NCBI RefSeq assembly: GCF_000277125.1
Contig: NC_016946.1
Span: 2,914,001 to 2,978,000 of the forward strand
Direction of reading: 5' to 3'
Length of the DNA: 64,000 bases
Source: Mycobacterium intracellulare ATCC 13950
GTDB taxonomy: Bacteria > Actinomycetota > Actinomycetes > Mycobacteriales > Mycobacteriaceae
This document shows, in pieces, positions 1-7,976 of the stretch (position 1 is its first letter; each line of letters begins with the position of its first letter). The position numbers and the translations under genes are program-made. Below the pieces are notes generated by a model. It had not been told where the DNA came from, did no database searches, and saw only the letters and a program-made list of their open reading frames with translations.

Positions 1-131
1 ACATACCGGGCATAGTGTCTGGCCTCGTTATCGGCGCGCCACCCGCCGATTAGCCAGCAACGACAGTGTGGCGGCGGACGCTATGATCCAGCTGTGGGGA
101 TCACCGCCTACCGGTTTGCCGTTCGGTAATC

Positions 132-803
132 ATGCGCAGCCACGGTTGGGCAGGAAATACGCCGGCTTCCGACGCGGAGGCGATCGAGCGCATCCTCGAC
201 GCCGCCGACAAGATCATCGACGAACGCGGTTCAGCGCTGCGGATCGCCGATGTCGCCCGGGCGCTGGGCGTCACCCGCCAGACCGTCTACCGATACTTCC
301 CCGGAACCCAGGCGCTGTTGGTGGCGTCCGCGATGCGTTCGGCCGACGGCTTCCTCGATCGCATGGCGGCCCACCTCGACGGCGTCACCGACCCCGTCGT
401 GGCCATCACCGAGGGAATGGCTTTCGCCATCGAGGAGCTGGCCTCGGACAATCAGGTCGAATTCGTCCTCAACCAGCGCCATCGCGGTGGCCAGAAGGTC
501 TCGATCATCTCCGATACCGCGTTGGCATTCGGTCGGTCGATGCTGCATCGCTACGATATCGATTGGGAGCATTACGGTTTCGACGAGGCGGGCCTGGACG
601 AGCTGAACGAGTTCTCGCTGCGGGTCCTGCATTCCTTTCTCGCCGACCCGGGCAGGCCGCCCCGCAGCGGCGCCGATCTGCGGCGCTATCTCACCCGCTG
701 GATCGGGCCGGCGATCGCCTACCCGCAGCTGGTCCGCACGATGGATGCGCTGGGCACCGCCGAGCCGCCGCGAACGCGCCGGCGCTCGTCGAAGGCGTCC
801 TGA
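132..803 (+). CDS. TetR family transcriptional regulator
   Basis: This 223-aa protein has the usual TetR size and layout. An N-terminal helix-turn-helix lies at about residues 17-63, with the recognition-helix stretch GVTRQTVYRYFPG; a variable all-helical ligand and dimer domain follows. The ATG at 132 puts the HTH close to the N-terminus, as the family requires. The C-terminal tail RTRRRSSKAS is basic and probably disordered. It stands alone, followed in the same direction by the small membrane-protein locus at 969. Its target and ligand cannot be told from the sequence. I see no clear palindrome in the 131 bases upstream. Family call secure, function open. Confidence 0.9.
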   Translation: MRSHGWAGNTPASDAEAIERILDAADKIIDERGSALRIADVARALGVTRQTVYRYFPGTQALLVASAMRSADGFLDRMAAHLDGVTDPVVAITEGMAFAIEELASDNQVEFVLNQRHRGGQKVSIISDTALAFGRSMLHRYDIDWEHYGFDEAGLDELNEFSLRVLHSFLADPGRPPRSGADLRRYLTRWIGPAIAYPQLVRTMDALGTAEPPRTRRRSSKAS

Positions 804-968
804 CCGGGACGGTCGAAGTCGGCCGCGTACCGGACCCGCCGGGGCACCGGCGGTACGGTGACCATACGTTTCCATCGATATGTCCGGCCGGCCGGCCGGT
901 TGATCTGGTCGTGGAGTTCGGCGATCCTCGACGAGTCGACGTCGCGACAACCCGATCAAGGAGCCGCA

Positions 969-1428
969 ATGGTGGGCTTGGGACAAATCGCACTCGATAG
1001 CGCGCCTGTGTTCGGCGGCGTGATGCTCGCGGTCGCGGCCGGGCAGTTCAAGGGTCCCGACTATCGGGGAATGATCAAACAGGACATGGACCTGCTGGAC
1101 CGATTACCCCCGGACGCCACCGACCGGCGTGCCGATCTGCAGCGGACCATCGACGCCCGCATCGACGACATGGTCGAGGCCGCCGACCGCAGCCGCGCGT
1201 TGCGCCGGGCCGCACTGTCCTACCAGGGCAACTGGCGAGACGGTGCTGCTGCTCTGCGCGGTGTTGTTCACCATCGTCTGGTGGAACGTGAGCCATGCCA
1301 GAAGCAGCTGGCTGCCCATGTTCATTCTGTTGATCGTCCTGTCGGTGGTCGCCGCCGCCTACGCGTTCCGCGGGGTGCTGCGTGCGGCGAGTGCGTTCGT
1401 CCGTAAACGACGCGGCCGGCCGGATTAG
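969..1428 (+). pseudogene. Small membrane protein gene interrupted by a frameshift
   Basis: The start is the ATG at 969 behind a good ribosome binding site (AAGGAG, 958-963). The first frame encodes MVGLGQIALDSAPVFGGVML and then a charged helical stretch with many Asp and Arg, ending YQGNWR near 1238. From 1240 the coding signal continues in another frame as TVLLLCAVLFTIVWW, with two membrane segments and a basic tail (VRKRRGRPD) ending at 1428. One extra base at about 1236-1239 (or two missing) would explain the switch. Joined, the product is about 152 aa: soluble N-terminal half, two TM helices. No function recognised. This is a real frameshift or a sequencing error; programmed shifting is possible but no slippery site is evident. 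Confidence 0.6.
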
Positions 1429-1435
1429 GCGGCAG

Positions 1436-1466
1436 GCGGCGGCTTTTCGTCGCTGGGTGCCGCCGC
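1436..1466. terminator. Possible bidirectional terminator hairpin
   Basis: An 8-bp GC stem, GCGGCGGC (1436-1443) pairing with GCCGCCGC (1459-1466), lies exactly between the convergent membrane-protein and SDR genes. The loop is 15 nt and there is no U-tract, so this is only a candidate. Confidence 0.3.
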
Positions 1467-2366
1467 TCATCGCGCCTTCGTCGCCGCGCCGACCATCGTG
1501 TGCACCTCTGCCACCGACCACGGTCCGGACTCATGGTGATCGCGATAACCGAGCACGCGCGGCGTCTGGCGGTCGAAGCTGCCGACGAAACCGCCTGCGG
1601 CGACGAGGATCTGGCCCGTCACCTCACGCGCCAAGTCGCTGGCGAGATAGGCGTAGAGCGGGGCGGCGAACTCGGGCGGGGCGCTGTCGAGCGAGGCCCG
1701 CATGGTCATCTCGTCGAGCAGCCCGCGGCGGTGCAGATCTTCGATATGTCTTTCGTATTCGAGCCCCGTGGACAGCCGTGTGCGGGCGCCGGGACACACC
1801 ACGTTGGCCCGCACGCCGTGGGGCTTCAGTTCGGCGGCGATGGCCATCGTCAGGGAGTTGACGGCGCCTTTACCCGCGGGGTAGCCGGTCCCGCCATAGT
1901 CGCCCAGAAAGGCCACCGAACTGGTGTTGATGATGGCGCCGTGCCCCTGCGCGGCCATGACCGGGGCGGCGACCCGGCACGTGTGAAACGCCGTGCCCAG
2001 GTGCGCGCCGATCAGCCGCTCGAACTCGGCCTCCGAGATGTTCAGGATGGAGGAGCCCGGCGGCTCGGCGATTCCGGCGCAATTGATCAGCGTGTCCAGT
2101 CGCCCGAACGCGCTGACGCATTCGTCGATGAGCGTTTGGGCCACCCGCTCGTCGTTCGCGGCGCCCACCACCGCGGTGGCCCGCCCGCCCGCCGCGCTGA
2201 TCGCGGCGACCGTCTCCTCCACCGCGTGCCGGTCACGCCCGTTGACCACCACACCGGCGCCCAGGCCGCCCAGCAGTTCGGCGACCGCACGCCCGATGCC
2301 GCGACTGCCACCGGACACCGCCACCCCGCGCCCTTCCAGCAGGGCGTGCGCGCCGGATCCAGTCAC
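1467..2366 (-). CDS. Short-chain dehydrogenase/reductase (SDR)
   Basis: A 299-aa classical SDR with a GTG start at 2366. The Rossmann cofactor motif SGGSRGIG is near residues 18-25, NCAG replaces the usual NNAG, the catalytic Ser is in INTSS, and the Tyr-Lys pair is YPAGK. NGRDR after the second strand would suit NADP(H). The protein is about 40 residues longer than a minimal SDR because of a C-terminal extension after the VAAGGFVGS segment. It is convergent with the small membrane-protein locus, with no operon partner on its strand inside the window. Substrate unknown. Confidence 0.9.
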   Translation of the reverse strand: MTGSGAHALLEGRGVAVSGGSRGIGRAVAELLGGLGAGVVVNGRDRHAVEETVAAISAAGGRATAVVGAANDERVAQTLIDECVSAFGRLDTLINCAGIAEPPGSSILNISEAEFERLIGAHLGTAFHTCRVAAPVMAAQGHGAIINTSSVAFLGDYGGTGYPAGKGAVNSLTMAIAAELKPHGVRANVVCPGARTRLSTGLEYERHIEDLHRRGLLDEMTMRASLDSAPPEFAAPLYAYLASDLAREVTGQILVAAGGFVGSFDRQTPRVLGYRDHHESGPWSVAEVHTMVGAATKAR

Positions 2367-2882
2367 CGACGGCTCCGGGAGAAAGACGTCCCGAGCTCGG
2401 CGTAAAGCATTGCGCGCGAAAGGCTCTCGTTATCGGTGCGAGGCGTGCCGCTCGATTGGATGATAAACATTAGGCGAACGATACCGAAGCGAGCATCGAC
2501 CCCGATCATCTTGTGGGCGCCCCGGCCCGACGCTCTCCAAACACGGCTGAGCGGTGGCGCTTCAAGCACCCCCCGCAACCGACCCAAGGCGGAGCGCAAT
2601 CGGCGGCGAAGGGCGTCGGATTGGCCGCCGATTCCGTTTGCCGACGAATGCCGCCCCCTAGATCGTCGGTCGGGGAAAATTCGCGACATCGCAGCTCGGC
2701 GCCATGCGGGCACGTCAGGTCCCGTCCGGCCGCCCCGGATCCGGGGATTGCTGACCGTTGACGACTGCACGGGGAAACAGTTAAGTGACGGCGCGGAGCC
2801 CCACCGGAACGGGTCGCCGTGCGATGCGCGGGGGCGTATAGTCTCCAATGAAGTCCGCTTCTGGACATGTCGCCGTTTAGCT

Positions 2883-2920
2883 CAAAGCGGCCAGTTAGCC
2901 CCAATGGCTACTGAGCTTGG
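2883..2920 (+). other. Stem-loop in the sigma-factor leader
   Basis: CAGTTAGCC (2892-2900) pairs with GGCTACTG (2906-2913) around a CCAAT loop with one bulged T. The helix continues outward as CAAAGC against GCTTGG with one mismatch and an interior loop. It lies about 35-45 nt downstream of where a TATAGT (2837) promoter would start. It could be a leader structure or the end of a short RNA. Confidence 0.35.
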
Positions 2921-2960
2921 TACTGACTCCGGCGATCACACACCCCGAGAGTCATTCCCC

Positions 2961-2986
2961 GTTGGTAGCGCGTGTGCGGTGGGTAA
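2961..2986 (+). promoter_or_regulatory. SigF-type promoter candidate for the sigma factor gene
   Basis: GTTG (2961-2964), a 16-bp spacer and GGGTAA (2981-2986) resemble the mycobacterial SigF consensus GTTT-N15-17-GGGTAT. It points at the SigF-like gene about 155 bp downstream, suggesting autoregulation. One -35 base and one -10 base differ from consensus. Confidence 0.4.
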
Positions 2987-3143
2987 TCGACAAGTCCCGC
3001 GGATCAGGATGCAGTGGAGGCGACCGTGCGGGATTCCCGCGATGTCTTTCTGCATAGACTCAGGAAAGTGAGTCAGCAATGCAAACTTGTTCTCGCGCAG
3101 GTGTTTACACGATTCATCGAGTGAACACAAGGTGCGCGGCACG

Positions 3144-3953
3144 ATGACCCACACGATTGCCCCAACCCGTCCCGCTCCGGCGCCCGCCAGACAATCCGAC
3201 GATTCATACGACGACGTAGTCGACATGTTCGTGGCGCTGCATCGCATGCCGGCCGAGTCGCACGAGTACGCCCGCCAGCGCGAATACATCGTCGCCCGCT
3301 GCCTGCCGCTGGCCGACCACGTGGCCAGCCACTTCGCCCGCCGGGGCGAGGGTCTCGAGGACTTGATTCAGGTCGCGCGCCTGGGCTTGATGAACGCCGT
3401 TAACCGGTTCGACCCTGCGAAGGGCCCCAGCTTCATCGGTTTCGCCGTCCCCACCATGATGGGCGAGGTCCGGCGTTATTTCCGCGACTACAGCTGGGGG
3501 ATGCGTGTCCCGCGGCGGTTGCGCGAACTGCACGTGCAGATCAGCAGGGCGACCGCCGATCTCGCCCAGCAGCTCGGGCGCGCACCCAACGCGGGCGAAC
3601 TGTCGCAGATGCTCGAGGTTCCGCGGGAGGAGATCGTCGAATGCCTCGTCGCCGGCGATGCCTACCGGCTCGATTCCCTCGACGCACCGCTGGGCGCCGA
3701 TAGTTCCGGAACGCCGCGCTCGGTGGCCGACTCGGTGGGCGACATCGATCCGCAGATCGAGCACATCACCAACCGCGAGGCGCTGCGGGCCCTCGTTGCC
3801 ACCCTGCCGCCACGCGAACGCGACGTCTTGCGCATGCGGTTCTTCGAATCGATGACGCAAAGCCAGATCGCGGAGCGGATCGGGGTCTCGCAGATGCAGG
3901 TCTCGCGCATCCTGGCAAACACGCTGCGCTGCCTGCGCGACCAACTCGAGTAG
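3144..3953 (+). CDS. SigF-like alternative sigma factor (SigB/F/G group of sigma-70)
   Basis: About 269 aa from the ATG at 3144. Region 2 contains DLIQVARLGLMNAVNRFD and the core-binding VPTMMGEVRRYFRD. Region 3 follows (LGRAPNAGELSQML). Region 4 ends with the HTH FESMTQSQIAERIGVSQMQV and the tail LRCLRDQLE. From memory of the family it resembles M. tuberculosis SigF throughout, so it directs RNA polymerase to stress or developmental promoters. In-frame codons upstream of 3144 lack family features. No anti-sigma factor (UsfX/RsbW) or antagonist gene adjoins it, so it is an orphan paralogue. A strong terminator follows directly. SigF group very likely; exact orthology uncertain. Confidence 0.92.
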   Translation: MTHTIAPTRPAPAPARQSDDSYDDVVDMFVALHRMPAESHEYARQREYIVARCLPLADHVASHFARRGEGLEDLIQVARLGLMNAVNRFDPAKGPSFIGFAVPTMMGEVRRYFRDYSWGMRVPRRLRELHVQISRATADLAQQLGRAPNAGELSQMLEVPREEIVECLVAGDAYRLDSLDAPLGADSSGTPRSVADSVGDIDPQIEHITNREALRALVATLPPRERDVLRMRFFESMTQSQIAERIGVSQMQVSRILANTLRCLRDQLE

Positions 3954-3966
3954 CCCGTCCGGCACC

Positions 3967-4011
3967 CAGTGCATTGCTCCGCGGCGTCCCCCGCCGCGGA
4001 GCAATGTACTG
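3967..4011 (+). terminator. Strong hairpin terminator after the sigma factor gene
   Basis: An almost perfect 20-bp stem with a 5-nt TCCCC loop (3987-3991). The left arm is 3967-3986 and the right arm 3992-4011. The inner 15 bp (CATTGCTCCGCGGCG and its complement) pair perfectly, and the outer part has one G-T wobble. It begins 14 nt after the sigma-factor stop codon. There is no T-run, as is common for mycobacterial intrinsic terminators. Confidence 0.75.
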
Positions 4012-4072
4012 TGCGATTCGAAGGACGGGCCCGACGTTGTCGCCGGGAAGACCTGGAAGGGAGCTCGATGCG

Positions 4073-4708
4073 ATGAGGATTTCACGAGCGCTGATCGCGG
4101 GTGTCGCGGCGACGACGGCGCTGGCGGTTTCGGTGGCCGGCTGCGGCAACAACAAGTCGCAACCGTCGACGTCGAAGACCGGATCCCCCACCTCGGCAAC
4201 CTCGGCCCCCAGCGGCGCCAGCTCGGCGCCGCCGTCGTCGGCAGGACCCGCACAGCCCAACGATTACGCCAGGCTGCTCATCCAGGCCAGCGACATCAGC
4301 GCGCCGGTTCCCTTCACCGCCGCTCCCCCGACCAGCAATCCCAACGGGAAGCCGGGCGTCGAAACGATCTTCAAGGACGATGACGGCAGCCATGCCATCA
4401 AGGTCACCATCGCCGTCTACGACGATCCCGAGGCGGCGACCAACGCGTTGAACGCGGCCAAGGGCCAGCAGGGCGGCGTCGTCAAAGATCCGACCACGCA
4501 ACCGTCGAACGTCGGGACCGGCGGAACGATGCTGATGGGAAACGCACCCGACCGCAGTAAGGGTGTGGTGATCCTGCTCTTCACCGAGGGGCGGGCGCTT
4601 GCCACGCTGCAGTTCGACGGCCCGACCGACACGCTGGCCCCGCCAGATTTCGTCAGCGATGTCGGCCAGAAGCAAGACGCGGCCATCAAGAAGGGCCTCG
4701 GCGGCTAG
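4073..4708 (+). CDS. Secreted lipoprotein
   Basis: The ATG at 4073 sits behind GGAAGGGAG (4055-4063). The product is about 211 aa. It starts with a signal peptide (MRISRALIAGVAATTALAVS) and a lipobox VAGC, so the Cys near residue 23 should be acylated and the protein held on the outer face of the membrane. A Ser/Thr/Pro/Ala-rich linker to about residue 65 spans the wall-proximal space. The folded C-terminal domain begins around DYARLLIQASDI and has no Cys or recognised catalytic motif. The layout is that of the mycobacterial Lpp/Lpq lipoproteins. The function is unknown; it precedes the DUF2231 gene in the same direction. Confidence 0.85.
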   Translation: MRISRALIAGVAATTALAVSVAGCGNNKSQPSTSKTGSPTSATSAPSGASSAPPSSAGPAQPNDYARLLIQASDISAPVPFTAAPPTSNPNGKPGVETIFKDDDGSHAIKVTIAVYDDPEAATNALNAAKGQQGGVVKDPTTQPSNVGTGGTMLMGNAPDRSKGVVILLFTEGRALATLQFDGPTDTLAPPDFVSDVGQKQDAAIKKGLGG

Positions 4709-4749
4709 GCGCCGCGCAGACCCGAGCGGACCGCGGCCGAGGGGACGCC

Positions 4750-5208
4750 ATGAACGTCATCAACGGGATGCCGGCTCACGCCCTGTTGCTGCATTTCGTG
4801 TTGGTGCTCGTTCCGCTGATCGCCGCGCTGGAGATCGTGTGCGGATTGTGGCCGGCCGCCCGGCGCGGGCAACTGATGTGGCTCACGCTGATCCTCGCGG
4901 CGGTCACGCTGGTGTTGACGCCCATCACCATCGACGCTGGAGCGTGGCTCTACGACCGCCAGCCCAACCCCAGCCCGATTCTGCGCGAACACGCCGCGCG
5001 GGGCGGCATCATGACCTACTTCTCGGCCGCGCTGCTGGTGGTCGCCGTACTGCTCGTCGCGCTCCGAATGGTGGAACGCCGATCCGATCGGCGCCGCGTG
5101 GTACTCCACGCCGTCGTCGCGATCGTGGTGCTCGCGACCGGCATCGCGTCGACCCTGCAGATTTACCGCGTGGGCGACGCCGGCGCCCACGCCGTCTGGG
5201 GCGGCTAG
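4750..5208 (+). CDS. DUF2231 family membrane protein
   Basis: A 152-aa integral membrane protein starting at the ATG at 4750 behind a good ribosome binding site (GAGGGGA). The N-terminal INGMPAHALLLHFVLVLVPL is the signature of DUF2231: a short Gly-Pro-Ala-His motif leading into TM1. Four TM helices are predicted at about residues 10-30, 40-60, 83-105 and 115-133. Conserved His residues in TM1 and in the loop (REHAARG) are typical; members are often found near heme or redox proteins but have no proven biochemistry. It probably follows the lipoprotein in one transcript. Its 3' end overlaps the convergent methyltransferase by 4 bases. Confidence 0.82.
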   Translation: MNVINGMPAHALLLHFVLVLVPLIAALEIVCGLWPAARRGQLMWLTLILAAVTLVLTPITIDAGAWLYDRQPNPSPILREHAARGGIMTYFSAALLVVAVLLVALRMVERRSDRRRVVLHAVVAIVVLATGIASTLQIYRVGDAGAHAVWGG

Positions 5209-6329
5209 ACGAACTCGTTGTGGTCTGCGGGGCGGCGTCGATCGAGTTTGCCCAGCCCGGTGATTTCCAGGCTGACCGACTTGCGTTGCCCGGCAGCGCC
5301 CAGCATGAAAAGCATGTCGGCGATCGGCGCGCCCAGCCAAAATCGCCAAAACCTTTTGCGGAAAATCGTCCACGCGTAGCTGCCGCCGCCGATCGTCCAA
5401 TGCAGGGCCATCGTAATGAGGTAGTAGACAGCGCGTTTCGGGCGCGCGGTCACCATCTCGAGGTTCATCTCCCACGCTTCGAGGCCCCAAGCGCGGTAGT
5501 GCCATTGCAACTCGTACTTGCTCTGGAATTCGTAAAACGCCAGCATTTCGCCGTTGGTGACCAGGTATTCGTCAAAGACAAGGATCGATCCCTCGACGAA
5601 GCGGTCCTTGCAGGTTTCCAGCGCGTGCAGGCAACTCTCATACGTATCCAGATCCATGTGAAAAAGCCGGATGGCAGCGCCCGGTCGCTCGGCCAGAAAC
5701 GGGGCCAGCGTCTCGTAGGTGCTTCCCCTGATGAACTCCACCTTGCGGCCGAGCGCGTCGGGCACCCCGTCGTGCAAGCTGACTCCGGTGTCCCGGAGGA
5801 AACGTCTGGCCACCGGGTCCGCCAGGGAGAAGGCGCCGCGCTTGATGACGGTGTGGTCGTCGATCGGCCAGTCCTCGACGAGGCCCGAGAAGGTGTCGAA
5901 CCCGTACACCGTGCGGCCTGACGCGTCTGAGATGAGCCGCGTCGACCAGCCGGCCCAGACGCCCAGGTCGAGTAGCAATTCGTCGGGGTGATCGGCGCTT
6001 GGTGGCGCCAGGCGCGAGGCCTCCCACAACAGCGTGTGGCCCCCGATCTTGCACTGACGCAGTTCGGCGAGCGTGCGACCGATAAACGAACGATAGGCAT
6101 CGTCATAAACTTCGATGTCCCGCGCATACAAATTGGGGATATACCGATCCCGGCCCTTATAGACCACGCGCGCGCACACAAGCGACAGAAGAATCAGGGC
6201 GACCCCGATGAGCAGAACGGGCCTGAAGTAGCACGCCGCAAACACAATGCATGCGATGCCGATAAGAATCGCTTTCCATATGCGGTGAAGCCCCGTCCGA
6301 TCCACGGTTCGCGTGTCGATTGCGACCAC
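5205..6329 (-). CDS. Membrane-anchored TylF/MycF-type SAM-dependent methyltransferase
   Basis: A 374-aa protein with a GTG start at 6329. Two hydrophobic helices (about residues 20-33 and 36-55) precede a class I methyltransferase domain. The SAM loop is DLGVWAGWS (121-129), followed by YGFDTFSGL (142-150). Further on, FHMDLDTYESCLHAL and FDEYL match the acidic metal-site region of TylF-type O-methyltransferases, known mainly as macrolide-sugar methylases. The membrane anchor is not part of the family core and suggests a lipid or envelope glycan substrate. A second hydrophobic stretch (about 300-345) may also touch the membrane. It stands alone, convergent with the DUF2231 gene. Confidence 0.8.
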   Translation of the reverse strand: MVAIDTRTVDRTGLHRIWKAILIGIACIVFAACYFRPVLLIGVALILLSLVCARVVYKGRDRYIPNLYARDIEVYDDAYRSFIGRTLAELRQCKIGGHTLLWEASRLAPPSADHPDELLLDLGVWAGWSTRLISDASGRTVYGFDTFSGLVEDWPIDDHTVIKRGAFSLADPVARRFLRDTGVSLHDGVPDALGRKVEFIRGSTYETLAPFLAERPGAAIRLFHMDLDTYESCLHALETCKDRFVEGSILVFDEYLVTNGEMLAFYEFQSKYELQWHYRAWGLEAWEMNLEMVTARPKRAVYYLITMALHWTIGGGSYAWTIFRKRFWRFWLGAPIADMLFMLGAAGQRKSVSLEITGLGKLDRRRPADHNEFV

Positions 6330-6642
6330 CGGTCAGCCTCCCGATTTCTCGTCCGGATTAGACATCCCGCGGCCAATTTCGTCAAGAGCCGACGTTGCGG
6401 TGCCCGCGCCGCGCGTTGCTAGCAGGGCGTTTAAGCAATAAGCGGCCGCACGGGATCCGGCGCGAGGCGACCGCACACCGAGGTCCGCTTTCGGAATCGG
6501 CTAACGGTTTTGACGGAGCGAAATTCGCCGGCGGCGGCGCATCGAATTGGCATTCGACGGACCGTCCGATGCCCTCTCCCGCCGGCCCTCGTGACCGCTG
6601 CCGGCTAAAAATGTCGGCGATTAACTAGGGTCTCCGGCCAGC
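6330..6642. other. 313-bp intergenic region
   Basis: No gene is visible. The region separates two leftward genes. It contains short palindromes only, such as TGCTAGCA (near 6417) and GACGGACCGTC (near 6558), which are too short to call as sites. Confidence 0.5.
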
Positions 6643-7119
6643 TCAGGTAAGCGGCGCCAGAAGAAACAGCCGGAATTGGCGCCGGCCGGCAAGACCTTGG
6701 GCCACCCGATAGTTCGGCCAATGGTCCAGCACCGCGCCCCACGCCTCGTCGCGCTCCGCGCCGGTGAGCAGCTGCACCCTCGCCACGAACCGTTGGCCAC
6801 GCCGGCGCACGGTGACGCGTTGTGCCGCTTTGAGATTCGCCGACCACGACGGGTGACGGTCGCGCCCCCAGTTCGATCCGACCAGCAAGAGCCCCCCGCG
6901 AAAGGGGACATACTGCACCGTCGCGCCACGGGCCAGACCCGTCTTGCGGCCCGAGGTCGTGATTCGCATGTTGGGCAGCCCGACGAGGTCCAGGACGCCG
7001 ATGCGCCCGCTCGTCATGAACCGAAGCAGCGACTCGAAGCGTTCGACGATCGGCGGTCCGCTGCGCAGGAGCAACCGGTAGACGGTCGGGTTGTGTGCCA
7101 ACCGCCGCAGCGGATTCAT
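6643..7119 (-). CDS. Deazaflavin (F420)-dependent nitroreductase-family protein (Ddn-like)
   Basis: A 158-aa protein of the size and pattern of the FDOR-A/Ddn split-barrel family. It has an N-terminal basic helix, then MRITTSGRKTGLARGATVQY, in which TSGRKTG is the phosphate/F420-binding loop. Next comes GSNWGRDRHPSWSANLKAAQ, equivalent to the GS..G....P.W..NL.A motif that lines the deazaflavin site. Members are membrane-associated F420H2-dependent quinone or nitro reductases. It is divergent from the TetR gene at 7273 and shares a 150-bp promoter region with it. Substrate not predictable. Confidence 0.85.
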   Translation of the reverse strand: MNPLRRLAHNPTVYRLLLRSGPPIVERFESLLRFMTSGRIGVLDLVGLPNMRITTSGRKTGLARGATVQYVPFRGGLLLVGSNWGRDRHPSWSANLKAAQRVTVRRRGQRFVARVQLLTGAERDEAWGAVLDHWPNYRVAQGLAGRRQFRLFLLAPLT

Positions 7120-7236
7120 GCGGTGACTGTAATCGCGGCGCGCCGCGGCCGGGCATCAGCTCGGTGAACTATCCCCGACCACCCCGGGTTTCGGGTCGCT
7201 GCGCCCGATTCCACGGTCCCGCAACTAAATAAATTG

Positions 7237-7250
7237 CTTGATTTAACAAG
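7237..7250. promoter_or_regulatory. Operator candidate upstream of the TetR gene
   Basis: CTTGATTTAACAAG is an imperfect palindrome (CTTG/CAAG arms with an AT-rich centre) 22 bp before the ATG at 7273. It lies in an unusually AT-rich stretch for this genome, between divergent genes. It is a possible autoregulatory site, but short. Confidence 0.3.
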
Positions 7251-7272
7251 GCGGCCGGTGTTCACTGAGGCG

Positions 7273-7956
7273 ATGACCGCCGAGCGGATCGCTCGTTCCG
7301 AAAGGTCGACGGGAACCCGAGAGGCGCTCTTGTCGGCCGCCGAGGTGTTGTTCGCCGAACGCGGAATGTATGCCGTGTCGAACCGGCAGATCAGCGAGGC
7401 GGCGGGGCAGGGCAACAACGCCGCGGCGTGCTACCACTTCGGGACCCGGGTCGACCTGCTGCGCGCGATCGAAGCCAAGCACCGCGAGCCGATCGAGGAG
7501 CTGCGCGCGCACATGCTGGCCGCGGTCGGCGACTCCGCCGAGCTGCGGGACTGGGTGGGCGCACTGGTGCGCCCGCTGACCGATCACCTGTCCGCGCTGG
7601 GGATCCCGACCTGGTATGCGCGGTTCGCCGCCCAGGCGATGGCCGATCCCACGTACCGCCACGTGGTCACCAAGGACGCCCTGGCATCGCCGTTACTGGT
7701 GCAGACGCTCGACGGCATCGACCGCTGTCTCCCCGAGCTACCCAAGCGCGTGCGTGCCGAGCGAATGGTGATGGTGCGCAATCTGCTGATGCACACCTGC
7801 GCCGAGCACGAAGGCGCGCTGGCCGAGCACGGGCCGCGATCCCGTTCAGCCTGGCCGGTCGCCGCCGAAGGGCTGATCGACGCGATCGTCGGCCTGTGGC
7901 GCGCGCCCGTCCACATGGCCGCGGCCGGCGGCCCGACATCACCGACAACCGCGTAG
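7273..7956 (+). CDS. TetR family transcriptional regulator
   Basis: About 227 aa from the ATG at 7273. A TTG at 7234 is an alternative start but lies on the operator candidate. The HTH spans about residues 13-60 (EALLSAAEVLFAERG then NRQISEAAGQGNNAAACYHF). The C-terminal domain is a generic TetR ligand domain. The gene ends 20 bp before the P450 gene and reads the same way, so it probably controls the P450/SDR/amidohydrolase/M24 cassette and possibly the divergent Ddn-like gene. Ligand unknown; by analogy with such clusters it may be the P450 substrate or a CoA thioester. Confidence 0.88.
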   Translation: MTAERIARSERSTGTREALLSAAEVLFAERGMYAVSNRQISEAAGQGNNAAACYHFGTRVDLLRAIEAKHREPIEELRAHMLAAVGDSAELRDWVGALVRPLTDHLSALGIPTWYARFAAQAMADPTYRHVVTKDALASPLLVQTLDGIDRCLPELPKRVRAERMVMVRNLLMHTCAEHEGALAEHGPRSRSAWPVAAEGLIDAIVGLWRAPVHMAAAGGPTSPTTA

Positions 7957-7976
7957 GCCGAACACCGAGGAGCACG

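Larger units (their letters stand above)
2367..3143. other. 777-bp intergenic region upstream of the sigma factor gene
   Basis: I find no convincing coding sequence here: open frames on both strands lack family features and a ribosome binding site. It does hold promoter-like elements reading toward the sigma gene. One is TTGACG (2758-2763), 17 bp, TTAAGT (2781-2786). Another is an isolated -10-like TATAGT (2837-2842). A SigF-like motif at 2961-2986 and a stem-loop at 2883-2920 are listed separately. The long leader suggests complex control of the sigma factor or a small RNA. Confidence 0.5.

Noticed and set aside
1075..1521. Minus-strand open frame opposite the frameshifted membrane-protein gene
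   Set aside because: The plus-strand halves have TM segments and a ribosome site, while this product is Arg/His/Gln-rich and featureless.
2363..2848. Possible 161-aa minus-strand gene upstream of the SDR
   Set aside because: Arg/Ser-rich product without hydrophobic core or motif; no start signal.
2860..2920. tRNA-like folding near the sigma gene leader
   Set aside because: There is one stem-loop only; no cloverleaf, anticodon arm or CCA-like end could be drawn.
2436..3071. Possible 211-aa gene upstream of the sigma factor
   Set aside because: No ribosome site, no family features and atypical composition; it overlaps the promoter-like elements and the hairpin.
3204..4253. Long open frame on the minus strand across the sigma factor and lipoprotein genes
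   Set aside because: It is antisense to two well-supported genes, rich in Arg/Pro/His, and matches no family. It is a high-GC shadow.
4750..5208. Cytochrome b561 subunit
   Set aside because: The GMPAHALLLHF start and four-helix size fit DUF2231 better, and no paired heme His pattern is present.
7428..7976. N-terminal extension of the P450
   Set aside because: In-frame sequence before 7977 lies inside the TetR gene and is Arg-rich. The ATG at 7977 has a ribosome site and begins the recognised P450.
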